A stretch of DNA of 64,000 bases, taken from assembly GCA_017427885.1 (NCBI GenBank), contig JAFRRW010000011.1, positions 372,001-436,000 on the forward strand, in the 5' to 3' direction. A program made the translations under genes and the position numbers. The stretch comes from Bacteroidales bacterium. Its GTDB lineage: Bacteria > Bacteroidota > Bacteroidia > Bacteroidales > UBA932. Numbering within the stretch: position 1 is the first letter of the stretch; every line of letters starts with the position of its first letter. This document shows, piece by piece, positions 34,956 to 44,061 of this stretch. The notes under the pieces are model-generated. The model saw nothing but the letters and a program-made list of their open reading frames with translations. It was not told the DNA's origin and did no database searches.

Positions 34956-37475
34956 ATGGGCGAGGACAGAAGGAGACTTGAGGAGAAACTCGGTTTCGAC
35001 CGGGTGAGGAAGATGGTTTCGGACCGGTGCTCCACGGAATACGCCGCGGACAGGGTCGCGGGCGAGGACTTCTCGAACGACCCCTCCGTCATCCGCCACC
35101 GCCTCACCCTCACCGACGAGATGAGGCTCATCCTGATGTTCGAGGAAACCTTTCCCACGGGCGGATACATCGACACCCTCGGCTTCCTGATCCCCCTTGA
35201 AAAAGAAGGTTACAGCATCGACGTCCTTTCCCTCGGGAAGATGAAGACGATGCTGGACACCGTGCGGAAAGTCACCAACTTCTTCTCCTCCATAAAGGAT
35301 GGCATCTATCCGGAAATGAAGAAGATGGCCGCCCCGGTGCCGGCCTTCCCGGAAGTGATCCGCCGGATCGACATCATCCTTGACAAATACGGGGAGGTTA
35401 AGGACGGCGCCTCGGAGGAACTTTCAAGGATAAGGAAAGGCATCAGGGACAAGGAGGCCGCAATCTCGAAAAGGGCCGCGGCCCTGCTGAAAAAGGCCCA
35501 GGAAGAGGGTGTGGTGGACGCCGACGCCAGCCTGTCGGTCCGCGACGGCAAACTCCTGATCCCGGTGGCCACCGCCAACAAAAGGAAGGTGGCGGGATAT
35601 GTCTATGATGAAAGCGCCTCCGGGAAGACCACCTTCATCGAGCCCGCGGAGGTGGTGGAACTGGAGAACCAGATAAGCGAACTGAGGTTTGAGGAAAGCC
35701 GGGAAATCGCCCGGATTCTGGCAGAATTCAGCGATTTCGTAAGGCCTTACGTACCGGATATGCAGACAGCCGCCAGATTCCTCGGAGAAATTGATTTCAT
35801 AATGGCGAAGGCCCAGGTGGCCCTGGACTTCAAGGCCGGGATGCCCCTTGTGGCCGAAAGGATGGAAATGAACCTGCGGAAGGCCAGGCATCCCATCCTG
35901 GAAAAGGCCCTGCGCAAGGAAAAGAAGGAAATGGTTCCCCAGACGGTACGCCTGACTCCGGAAAAGAGGATACTGCTGATATCCGGCCCGAACGCCGGCG
36001 GTAAGTCCGTCTGCCTCAAGACGGTAGGCCTTCTCCAATATATGTTCCAGTGGGGTATGCTTATCCCAACTTCCGAGACCTCCGAAATCCCCGTATTCGA
36101 CAGGATGATGGTGAGCATCGGCGACGACCAGTCCATCGACAATGACCTCAGCACCTACAGTTCCTTCCTTTCCGAGATGAAGAAGATGCTCTCCCTCGCC
36201 GACGGACGGACCCTGGTGCTGATCGACGAGTTCGGCTCCGGCACGGAACCGGCCGCCGGGGGAGCCATCGCGGAAGCAATCCTTTCCGAACTGGACCGCC
36301 GCGGCACATATGGGGTTATCACCACCCACTACACCAACCTCAAGCTATACGCCGCCGGGCCCGGAACGGGCGTCATCAACGGGGCGATGCTCTTCGACGA
36401 GCGCAACATAGCCCCGCTGTTCCAACTTGAAACCGGCCTTCCCGGCAGTTCCTTCGCCTTCGAGATGGCCCGCAAGATGGGCCTTCCCGAACCGGTGGTG
36501 AAGGACGCCGAGACCAGGGCGGGAGAAGGATATGTTGGGATCGAGAGGAACCTCCGCAGGATTGCGAGGAACCGCCGCATCCTCGAAGAGAGGCTGCAGA
36601 AGATAAAACTGACCGACAAGACCCTCGACAGCATCACGGAGAAATACAAGAAGGAACTGGAGGAACTCCAGAAGAAGAAAAAGGAGATTCTGGAAACCGC
36701 AAGGAAAGAGGCAGAGGACATCGTGAAGGGGGCCAACAGCCAGGTGGAGAACACCATCCGGACGATAAAGGAAGCCCAGGCCGAAAAAGAGAAGACCAGG
36801 GAGGCGAGGAGCGAACTCCAGGGATTCATCACCGCCCTTCAGGAAAAGAAAGTGAAGGAGCAGAAGAATCACGACGACTATATCGAAAGGAAGATCCGGC
36901 AGCTGGAGGAGAGGAAGGAGAAGGAAAGGGCCAGGAAACTGCGCCGGGGGGAGACCGTTCCGGAAGAGGAGCCGCTGATCGCGGCGGGTATGAAAGGGGA
37001 GCCCCTGAAGGTCGGGGAAAAGGTCCGCGTAAAAGAAAGCGGCCTTGTCGGGGAGGTCTCCCGGGTGTCTTCCAAATCCATCAGCGTGATCGTCGGCAAC
37101 CTTACGACGAACGTGCTCCCTTCCAAGGTGGAAAGGATTTCCTCCAACGAATTCAAGGCCGCCACCGGGAACAGGGATTCCAGGCCCGTACAGAGGGTGG
37201 ATCCCGGCATCACGAGGCGCCGGCTGGATTTCAAGCCGGAGATCGACATCCGCGGGGAGAGGCTCTCCGACGCCCTCGACATAGTCACCCATTTCATCGA
37301 TGACGCCATTATGCTGGATATGGGTTCTGTAAGGATAATCACCGGAAAGGGCACCGGGGTGCTCCACGAGGAGGTCCAGAAATACGTCCGGACGATCCCC
37401 GGAGTCAAGCAGGTCCGGGACGAGGACCTCAGCCTCGGCGGCTCCGGAGTGACGGTGGTGACATTTGACAATTGA
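34956..37475 (+). CDS. mutS2: Endonuclease MutS2
   Basis: The 839-residue protein has the MutS-type core and ATPase domains, with Walker A in SGPNAGGKSVCLKTVG, Walker B in LVLIDEFGSGTEPAAGG and the signature STYSSFLSEMKKML. A long coiled coil of Lys/Glu-rich residues covers about 530-680. A KOW-like region follows, and then a C-terminal Smr nuclease domain (EIDIRGERLSDAL; IITGKGTGVLHEEV; near residues 755-839). It lacks the MutS mismatch-recognition domain. MutS2 acts in recombination control and, in Bacillus, in splitting collided ribosomes. Confidence 0.96.
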   Translation: MGEDRRRLEEKLGFDRVRKMVSDRCSTEYAADRVAGEDFSNDPSVIRHRLTLTDEMRLILMFEETFPTGGYIDTLGFLIPLEKEGYSIDVLSLGKMKTMLDTVRKVTNFFSSIKDGIYPEMKKMAAPVPAFPEVIRRIDIILDKYGEVKDGASEELSRIRKGIRDKEAAISKRAAALLKKAQEEGVVDADASLSVRDGKLLIPVATANKRKVAGYVYDESASGKTTFIEPAEVVELENQISELRFEESREIARILAEFSDFVRPYVPDMQTAARFLGEIDFIMAKAQVALDFKAGMPLVAERMEMNLRKARHPILEKALRKEKKEMVPQTVRLTPEKRILLISGPNAGGKSVCLKTVGLLQYMFQWGMLIPTSETSEIPVFDRMMVSIGDDQSIDNDLSTYSSFLSEMKKMLSLADGRTLVLIDEFGSGTEPAAGGAIAEAILSELDRRGTYGVITTHYTNLKLYAAGPGTGVINGAMLFDERNIAPLFQLETGLPGSSFAFEMARKMGLPEPVVKDAETRAGEGYVGIERNLRRIARNRRILEERLQKIKLTDKTLDSITEKYKKELEELQKKKKEILETARKEAEDIVKGANSQVENTIRTIKEAQAEKEKTREARSELQGFITALQEKKVKEQKNHDDYIERKIRQLEERKEKERARKLRRGETVPEEEPLIAAGMKGEPLKVGEKVRVKESGLVGEVSRVSSKSISVIVGNLTTNVLPSKVERISSNEFKAATGNRDSRPVQRVDPGITRRRLDFKPEIDIRGERLSDALDIVTHFIDDAIMLDMGSVRIITGKGTGVLHEEVQKYVRTIPGVKQVRDEDLSLGGSGVTVVTFDN

Positions 37476-37499
37476 CAACAACTTGACTGACTTATAATT

Positions 37500-37883
37500 A
37501 TGGAAACTTCAAGGATGGCGCTGGGGCGCAGGGGCGAGGATGCTGCCTGTGGGTTCCTGACGGAGAGGGGACAGGAGATCGTTGAGAGGAATTGCAGGCG
37601 GGGACATCTGGAGACGGACATCATCACCGTCGACGGGGAGGGGATACATTTCGTGGAAGTGAAGAGCCGGACTGCGCCGGTGGCGGCCGCCCCGCAGGAG
37701 AATGTAACCCCGGCCAAACAGAGGAAACTCGCGGCCGCCGCGCTGAGGTATCTGAATGCTTCGAAAGACGCAAGATTGGCACGGGATATGGAGGTAATTT
37801 TCGACGTGGTTTCCGTCGTGTTTGACGGCGGAAAAACCGAGATAGAATATTTCCCGAGAGCCTTCGTACCGTTTTATGTTTAG
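37500..37883 (+). CDS. yraN: YraN family (UPF0102) putative endonuclease
   Basis: The 127-residue protein has the restriction-endonuclease-like fold of UPF0102. The signature is RRGEDAACGFLTERG, then the nuclease pattern with Asp in ETDIITVDG and Glu-x-Lys in HFVEVKSRT. Its biological role is not known; it may act on Holliday junctions or branched DNA. It lies in the plus-strand run with mutS2 and manC. Confidence 0.9.
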   Translation: METSRMALGRRGEDAACGFLTERGQEIVERNCRRGHLETDIITVDGEGIHFVEVKSRTAPVAAAPQENVTPAKQRKLAAAALRYLNASKDARLARDMEVIFDVVSVVFDGGKTEIEYFPRAFVPFYV

Positions 37884-37913
37884 ACCACATAATTTATTGA
37901 TACTAAATAATAT

Positions 37914-39002
37914 ATGAATAAACACCAATACTGTGTAATTATGGCCGGAGGCCGGGGAGGCCGTTTCTGGCCTCTCACCAGGGAGAACCGCCCCAAACAG
38001 TTCGTCGAGGTCGGAGGCAGGGGAAGGACCCTGCTCCGGCTCACATACGACAGGTTCGCCAAGATCTTCGCCCCCGAAAACATACTGGTGGTCACCCTTG
38101 CAAGATACGGAGCCCTGGTGCGGGAAAGCATCCCGGAACTTCCCGAGGAGAACCTCCTGCTGGAGCCCTACAGCCGCGGCACGGCCCCCTGCATAGCCTT
38201 CGCCACCTGCGAACTCCTCCGTCGGGACCCTGAGGCCACGATGGTGGTGACTCCAGCCGACCAGATTATTTTCGACGAGGACGGCTTCCGTGACACCGTC
38301 ACCAAGGTGATCGGCCACGCCGGGACCAACAGGGCCCTCGTCACCATAGGCATAGTGCCCGACAGGCCGGACACCAATTTCGGCTACATCCAGATTGCCG
38401 GAGGGAAGAACAACACGACGGTGCCTATGAAGGTGAAGACCTTTACCGAAAAGCCCGACGCCACCCTTGCCGCAGTGTTCTGCAAAAGCGGGGAATTCTA
38501 TTGGAATTCAGGTATTTTCGCCTGGCAGGCAAAGGTGATTATGGAAGAGATGGACCGTCATATCCCGGAGGTCACCAGCCTCTTCTCCGGATGGGAGACG
38601 GCCCTCGGTTCCACCTCGAGGCAGGAATTCCTGGAAAGGGCCTATTCCAGCTGCTCGAATCTTTCGATAGACTATGGGGTGATGGAAAAGACCAACTGTG
38701 CCTGGCTCTATCCCGCAACATTCGGATGGTCGGACATAGGCAGTTGGGAAACCCTCTATAAAGTCCTTTCCGACAAGGATGAAAATGACAATTTCATCAA
38801 TGCCCGGAGGGCCTTCCTGGAACACAACCATCACTGCCTGATGTGGTCGAAGAACCGGAACAAGGTGCTGGCCGTCAGTGGTTTGCAGAACTATGCCGTC
38901 ATAGACACCGACGACGTCCTGCTGATCTGTCCCCTAGATTCTTCGGAAATCAAGGAACTCACCGCCGGTGTGGCGATGCCGGATTTCGAGGACTTCCGCT
39001 GA
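37914..39002 (+). CDS. manC: Mannose-1-phosphate guanylyltransferase
   Basis: The 362-residue nucleotidyltransferase has the signature IMAGGRGGRFWPLTRENRPKQF at its N-terminus, and the conserved FTEKPD motif near residue 180. FGWSDIGSWETLY follows. It makes GDP-mannose from mannose-1-phosphate and GTP. The isomerase domain found in bifunctional ManC/AlgA is absent. GDP-mannose could feed surface polysaccharide, fucose synthesis, or the GT2 of the polyene locus. Confidence 0.94.
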   Translation: MNKHQYCVIMAGGRGGRFWPLTRENRPKQFVEVGGRGRTLLRLTYDRFAKIFAPENILVVTLARYGALVRESIPELPEENLLLEPYSRGTAPCIAFATCELLRRDPEATMVVTPADQIIFDEDGFRDTVTKVIGHAGTNRALVTIGIVPDRPDTNFGYIQIAGGKNNTTVPMKVKTFTEKPDATLAAVFCKSGEFYWNSGIFAWQAKVIMEEMDRHIPEVTSLFSGWETALGSTSRQEFLERAYSSCSNLSIDYGVMEKTNCAWLYPATFGWSDIGSWETLYKVLSDKDENDNFINARRAFLEHNHHCLMWSKNRNKVLAVSGLQNYAVIDTDDVLLICPLDSSEIKELTAGVAMPDFEDFR

Positions 39003-39020
39003 TTTATTGCGGGAAATGCT

Positions 39021-39028
39021 TAATTTTG
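39021..39028 (+). promoter_or_regulatory. -7 element for aspS
   Basis: TAATTTTG fits TAnnTTTG, 27 bases before the aspS ATG, in the gap after manC. No clear -33 TTTG was found. Confidence 0.55.
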
Positions 39029-39055
39029 TCGCCTTGAAAAAATAACAGAAGGAAT

Positions 39056-40822
39056 ATGTACAGAGACCACACTTGCGGAGAACTCCGCATTTCGGATGTT
39101 GGAAATAAAGTTACCCTGGCGGGCTGGGTGCAGAAGGCCCGCAAACTCGGAGGTATGACCTTCATTGACCTGCGCGACCGCTACGGCATCACCCAGCTGG
39201 TGGTTGAGGCCGACGCTCCGGAGGATCTCGTGAAGACGGCCACCTCGCTTGGCAGGGAATTCGTCATCCAGGCCCTCGGCACCGTGGTGGAACGCTCCAG
39301 CAAGAACCCCAAGATGCCCACCGGCGACATCGAGATAAGGCTCGAGGCCATCCACATCCTCAACGAGAGTCTCACCCCTCCCTTCACCATCGAAGACGTT
39401 TCCGACGGAGGCGACGACCTCAGGCTCAGGTACAGGTATCTCGACCTTCGCAGGAATCCCCTGCAGAAGGCCCTCCAGCTCAGGCACCGCATCTGCCACG
39501 AGGTGCGCAATTACCTCGATTCCCACGATTTCCTCGAGATTGAGACCCCCTTCCTCATCAACTCAACCCCCGAAGGAGCCCGCGATTTCGTGGTCCCTTC
39601 CAGGATGAACCCTGGAACTTTCTACGCCCTTCCCCAGAGCCCCCAGACCCTCAAGCAGAGCCTTATGGTGGCCGGAATGGACCGTTATTTCCAGATAGTC
39701 AAGTGCTTCAGGGACGAGGACCTGCGCGCCGACCGCCAGCCCGAGTTCACCCAGATAGACTGCGAGATGAGTTTCGTGGAGCAGGATGACGTCCTCGATA
39801 TGTTCGAAGGAATGATGAGGACACTGTTCAAGAACATCCTCGGCGTCACCATCCCCAACCCGATTCCCAGGATGACCTGGTTCGAAGGGATGGACAAATA
39901 TGGTTCCGACAAACCGGACATCCGCTACGGAATGACCATCCACGAAATCACCTCCCTGGCCCAGGGACACGGTTTCGGAGTCTTCGACGGAGTGCCCTAC
40001 GTGGGCGCCATAGCGGTCGAGGGCGCCTCCGGATGGTCCCGCAAGCAGGTGGACGAACTCACTGAATGGGTGAAGCGCCCCCAGGTGGGAGCGAAGGGCC
40101 TCGTGAACATCAGGCTCGCCGAGGACGGAAGCGTGAAGTCCTCTGTCGACAAGTTCTTCTCCCCCGAGGACCTCAAGGCCATCGCCGAGGCGGTCGAAGC
40201 CAAGGCCGGAGACCTCATCCTTATCCTCTGCGGAGAAAAGAGAAAGACTCAGACGCAGCTCGGGACCCTGCGCATCGAACTCGGCAACAGGATGGGCCTG
40301 CGCGACCCGAAAGTCTTCGCTCCCCTTTGGATCACCGATTTCCCCCTCTTCGAGTGGAACGATGAAGAGAACAAATGGGACGCGATGCACCATCCCTTCA
40401 CTTCCCCCAAGCCCGAACATCTGGACTACTATTTCAGCGACAAGCCCGAAGATATCCTGAAAGTCTGCGCCAACGCCTATGACTTCGTGCTGAACGGCAA
40501 CGAACTGGGCGGCGGTTCCATCAGGATCCACAACCCCAAGGTCCAGGAGCGTATGTTCCAGATCATAGGAATCGGTGAAGAGGAGGTGATGAGGAAATTC
40601 GGCTTCCTGATCAACGCCTTCAAGTACGGCGCACCTCCCCACGGAGGCCTCGCCTTCGGACTCGACCGCGTCTGCGCCCTCTTCGGCGGAGCCGACACCA
40701 TCCGCGACTACATCGCCTTCCCGAAGAACAACCAGGGTAAGGACATAATGCTCGGAGCCCCCTCGATCATAGACCAGAAGCAGCTCGACGAACTCAGGCT
40801 CGACCTGAGGCCGGCGGAGTAG
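39056..40822 (+). CDS. aspS: Aspartyl-tRNA synthetase
   Basis: The 588-residue class II synthetase has an N-terminal OB-fold anticodon-binding domain ([20 protein letters not shown]) and a catalytic core with motif 2 ([19 protein letters not shown]). An insert (GAD) domain covers the middle, and motif 3 is [16 protein letters not shown]. It charges tRNA-Asp with aspartate. The size and order match the bacterial-type enzyme. It converges with the GH92 gene, stops separated by 1 base. Confidence 0.98.
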   Translation: MYRDHTCGELRISDVGNKVTLAGWVQKARKLGGMTFIDLRDRYGITQLVVEADAPEDLVKTATSLGREFVIQALGTVVERSSKNPKMPTGDIEIRLEAIHILNESLTPPFTIEDVSDGGDDLRLRYRYLDLRRNPLQKALQLRHRICHEVRNYLDSHDFLEIETPFLINSTPEGARDFVVPSRMNPGTFYALPQSPQTLKQSLMVAGMDRYFQIVKCFRDEDLRADRQPEFTQIDCEMSFVEQDDVLDMFEGMMRTLFKNILGVTIPNPIPRMTWFEGMDKYGSDKPDIRYGMTIHEITSLAQGHGFGVFDGVPYVGAIAVEGASGWSRKQVDELTEWVKRPQVGAKGLVNIRLAEDGSVKSSVDKFFSPEDLKAIAEAVEAKAGDLILILCGEKRKTQTQLGTLRIELGNRMGLRDPKVFAPLWITDFPLFEWNDEENKWDAMHHPFTSPKPEHLDYYFSDKPEDILKVCANAYDFVLNGNELGGGSIRIHNPKVQERMFQIIGIGEEEVMRKFGFLINAFKYGAPPHGGLAFGLDRVCALFGGADTIRDYIAFPKNNQGKDIMLGAPSIIDQKQLDELRLDLRPAE

Positions 40823-40823
40823 T

Positions 40824-43800
40824 TCAATACCTTGCCGGACGGGTGGTTATAAGGTCGATGAAACGGGCCTTTACCGCCTCCGCCTGTTCCTCGGTTACCG
40901 TAAAATACCTGTGCTTTCCGAAAACGGAAGGCGTGAACGACGTCGTTCCGTCGTCGTTCACGGTAATCATTCCCGGGCCGGACATCGTGAACCAGTCGCC
41001 CCCTTCGACCGCATAGAGGACGGCCGTAAGGTCCCAGGTGGGACGGTCGTAGGGCATTTTCATATAAGACTTGTAACCTTCGGCCATCGGATGGGGGAAA
41101 CCCCAGTCCAGGTCGTTCTGAATGCTGTCCCCGGGATATAGGATTGCGATTCCAACCTCGAACGGAGAGGTTACGATCTCACCCGGCCAGTTGGCGAAGA
41201 CGTTCTGGCAGGCGGGGATGTCCTTTACCACGTTATATTCCTTTGACGGATTCTCCCTGAAGTCCCCGGCCATCGTGTTAAGGGAGATCACCTTCCTGGC
41301 GACCAGATCCTTCCCGTTCAAAGGGGAATATTCGTCAGGCCCGGAATCCAGCAGGCGGCTGAGGTTGGTGGAAAAACCGACGGAAACTATCTTCACGGAC
41401 TTGTCCGGAAGGCCGGCCAGTATCTTCCGGTACAGGACGTAGGCGTCGGGAAGGGCCTCGTAGTCTATTCCCGAACGCTCAAAGAGGGGATTCCCCGTGG
41501 AGTCCTTCATCATCACGACCGCCTTGGCGTAATTGACCCCGTCGTTCTCGCAGTCCGCCCCGTTCCGGATGCGGCCGATGGGTATGCCGTGGCCGTACCA
41601 GGTGTTAAGGATATCGGCATATTCCGCAGGGGCAGTCCCGTCCTTGTTGATCATAATGGCAAGGAGGTTGACCTTCCCGCTCTCGACATATTTATACAGG
41701 AGGTCGAGGGCCATCGCGTCGTCCACGTCGTTCCCCAGGTCGGTTTCGAAAATGACGTTGAGGGGGGCCTGCGGAGGAGGGACCGGGCCGAGCCAGAATT
41801 CAAGACGGGAGCCGGCCTTGAGTTCCGTTATGTCTATGTGGCTGTCGCACACGGGTTTACCATTGAGCGTAACCTTCTGGATATAGATGTTTTCCGGCCC
41901 GTTACCGTGGGCGATGATCCTAACCGGGCCCCTGGAAGTCTGTATGTCTATCCTGTCGAATACCGGGCTGGTAAGTTCATAGACATTGTTCCCGGGGCAG
42001 GAAGGATGGAGACCGCAGGCGGCAAGGATGTACCAGGCCGACATCTGGCCGCAGTCCTCGTTGCCGCAGATTCCCTCGACGGCGTTCCGGTAGGCGTTCG
42101 CGCAAATCGTCCTGGTCCATTTCTGGGTTTCGGCGGGAGAGCCGAAGGCGTTGAACAGGAAGGGGACGAAATGGACGGGTTCGTTGGCGTGGTTGTAATA
42201 GCCGTTCCAATGAAAATCCAGAGGAGTATTGGCAAAAAAGTTCCTCAACTCTTCAAGGGCCTTCTCCCTGCCTCCGAGCAGATATGCAAGACCGTCGGGA
42301 TCGTGGGGAACGAACCAACCCTGCTGGTAGAGGTTGCACTCGGTGGCCCCGAATCCCTCTTTCATCCTTCCTTCAGGAGGCAGTTCCGTCCACGTTCCGT
42401 CGGCGTTCCTTGGACGGAACCATCCGAAATCAGGGTCGAACACGTTCCTGTACGCCTGTCCCCTTTTACGGTAATATTCCGCTCCTTCCGGATCTCCGGC
42501 GGCATCGGCAATCACGCCCAGGCACCAGTCTCCGTAGGCATATTCCAATGTCTCGGAAACCACCTGTCCGCCGGGGGCGAAGCCTATGTCCCCATTGCCC
42601 GAATGGGCCGAGGTGTTCTTTCCGTAGAGGTAGGCCTTCTCAAGGTCAAAGCCCTCGATCCCCTGGGCCACCGCATCGGCGATGACGCTCAGCATAGGGT
42701 TTCCGAGCATACATCCCGAATAGGCGTTCGCTATTTCCCACCTGGGGTAGAATCCGTTCCCGCTTTCTTCAGCCAGGGTTATTGCCGAATTGATGATATC
42801 CGTCGTAATCTTCGGATTGATAAGGGTTTGCAACGGCATCTGGCTACGGAATACGTCCCATCCGCTGAAAATCGTCCTCTTTGTGAAATAATCACCCGGT
42901 TCGTGAATCTTCCCGTCCCCTCCGGTATATTTCCCGTCTACGTCGCAGAATGTCCTGGGGTCTATCATCGTATGGTAGAGAGCGGTGTAGAAAACCGTCT
43001 TCTGGTCCTTACTGCCTCCCTTAACCATTATCTTTGAAAGTTCCCTGTCCCACATCGCGACGGCTTCCCTGTGCAGGTCGTCGAAGCCCTTCCCGGCGAT
43101 CTCCGCCTCGAAGTTCTTCCTAGCCCCCTCGAGCCCTGTGAAGGAGATGGCAGCCTTGAAGGTGACCTGCTCCTTGTCTGCTGTGGGGAATTCCGCAAAA
43201 AATCCAATGTGGCGGCCCTGGAGTGAATCCTTCCCGCGGATAATGTCAGCTTCATCCACCCTTGCGAGGTAGGGCAGGCTCACCATTCCGTCCCTCCTGG
43301 GCGACATGTCCTCGGGAATGTCGGCCGACCAGAATCCGTAATTAGCGAAAGGATGGTCGAGTTCGGCGTGGAAATATACCGTGTAGTCGGCCTTGCCGTC
43401 GCCGTGGCCCCAACCTCCGCCTTCCGGAGGACAGTACATCCATCCCTCTATCGTCCTGTCGTCGATGACCTTGACGAATTCCTCCATCGCGGTGCCCCCT
43501 ACCCTCCTTGCGAGGTCGATCTGGATGCGGGAAGCCCCGTTGGCGGGATAGGTGAATCTGAGGGCTCCGCCGTGGGGCGAGGCAGTAGTTTCCGCAAGGA
43601 TGCCGTAATCCGTCAGGAAGGCGCTGTAGTAGCCTGCGGAAGCCTTTTCGGTCTCCTTGTCATATCTCGACCTCCATCCTTTGAAGGATCCGTCCTCCTT
43701 ACCGGCCGTAGTGTAGAATTCTCCTGTCGTGGGCATAACGAGGAGGTTGCCGAAGTCACCGTAATAGCCCACGCCACTCATCTGGGTGAAGGCGAACCCC

Positions 43801-44051
43801 TCTATGGTCCCGTGCTCGTAACTGTATCCGGGCCCGTTGTCCCCTCCGGTGATGGTGTTGGGGCTCACTTGGGTCATTCCGAAGGGAGTCGCGGCTCCCG
43901 GGAAGGTCTTGCCCAGACCGTGATACACTCCAGCGGCGTCGATGCTCGTGGAGGCCCCGATGAAGGGATTGACATAGGATGAAAGCCCCTGCTTTCTACC
44001 GCAGCCGCAGACTATCGCCACGGCCAGGATGATGACTTCGATTCTCCTCAT
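40824..44051 (-). CDS. GH92 alpha-mannosidase fused to a nucleoside-hydrolase-like domain
   Basis: One open frame of 1075 residues. Residues about 1-20 are a signal sequence with a possible lipobox (AIVCGCG). Residues about 25-755 are a GH92 exo-alpha-mannosidase: SYVNPFIGAS, NGPGYSYEHG, FSGWDVFRSQMP, ANEPVHFVPFLFN, and GNEDCGQMSAWYIL which holds the catalytic acid/base region. After a short Pro-rich linker (PVPPPQAPLN) residues 765-1075 are an inosine-uridine-type nucleoside hydrolase with the metal site FETDLGNDVDDAMAL. The two families normally occur as separate proteins. There is no stop codon or frame change at the junction (near 41760). It follows the tricorn-like gene by 10 bases, so both may be one transcript. 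Confidence 0.9.
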   Translation of the reverse strand: MRRIEVIILAVAIVCGCGRKQGLSSYVNPFIGASTSIDAAGVYHGLGKTFPGAATPFGMTQVSPNTITGGDNGPGYSYEHGTIEGFAFTQMSGVGYYGDFGNLLVMPTTGEFYTTAGKEDGSFKGWRSRYDKETEKASAGYYSAFLTDYGILAETTASPHGGALRFTYPANGASRIQIDLARRVGGTAMEEFVKVIDDRTIEGWMYCPPEGGGWGHGDGKADYTVYFHAELDHPFANYGFWSADIPEDMSPRRDGMVSLPYLARVDEADIIRGKDSLQGRHIGFFAEFPTADKEQVTFKAAISFTGLEGARKNFEAEIAGKGFDDLHREAVAMWDRELSKIMVKGGSKDQKTVFYTALYHTMIDPRTFCDVDGKYTGGDGKIHEPGDYFTKRTIFSGWDVFRSQMPLQTLINPKITTDIINSAITLAEESGNGFYPRWEIANAYSGCMLGNPMLSVIADAVAQGIEGFDLEKAYLYGKNTSAHSGNGDIGFAPGGQVVSETLEYAYGDWCLGVIADAAGDPEGAEYYRKRGQAYRNVFDPDFGWFRPRNADGTWTELPPEGRMKEGFGATECNLYQQGWFVPHDPDGLAYLLGGREKALEELRNFFANTPLDFHWNGYYNHANEPVHFVPFLFNAFGSPAETQKWTRTICANAYRNAVEGICGNEDCGQMSAWYILAACGLHPSCPGNNVYELTSPVFDRIDIQTSRGPVRIIAHGNGPENIYIQKVTLNGKPVCDSHIDITELKAGSRLEFWLGPVPPPQAPLNVIFETDLGNDVDDAMALDLLYKYVESGKVNLLAIMINKDGTAPAEYADILNTWYGHGIPIGRIRNGADCENDGVNYAKAVVMMKDSTGNPLFERSGIDYEALPDAYVLYRKILAGLPDKSVKIVSVGFSTNLSRLLDSGPDEYSPLNGKDLVARKVISLNTMAGDFRENPSKEYNVVKDIPACQNVFANWPGEIVTSPFEVGIAILYPGDSIQNDLDWGFPHPMAEGYKSYMKMPYDRPTWDLTAVLYAVEGGDWFTMSGPGMITVNDDGTTSFTPSVFGKHRYFTVTEEQAEAVKARFIDLITTRPARY

Positions 44052-44061
44052 TTATAAATAT

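Noticed and set aside
36345-37481. Long minus-strand frame inside mutS2
   Set aside because: Its sequence is a reverse of the MutS2 coiled-coil and Smr region; no independent start signal or motif.
39563-40642. Minus-strand frame inside aspS
   Set aside because: Shadow of the synthetase; composition matches antisense of a GC-rich gene.
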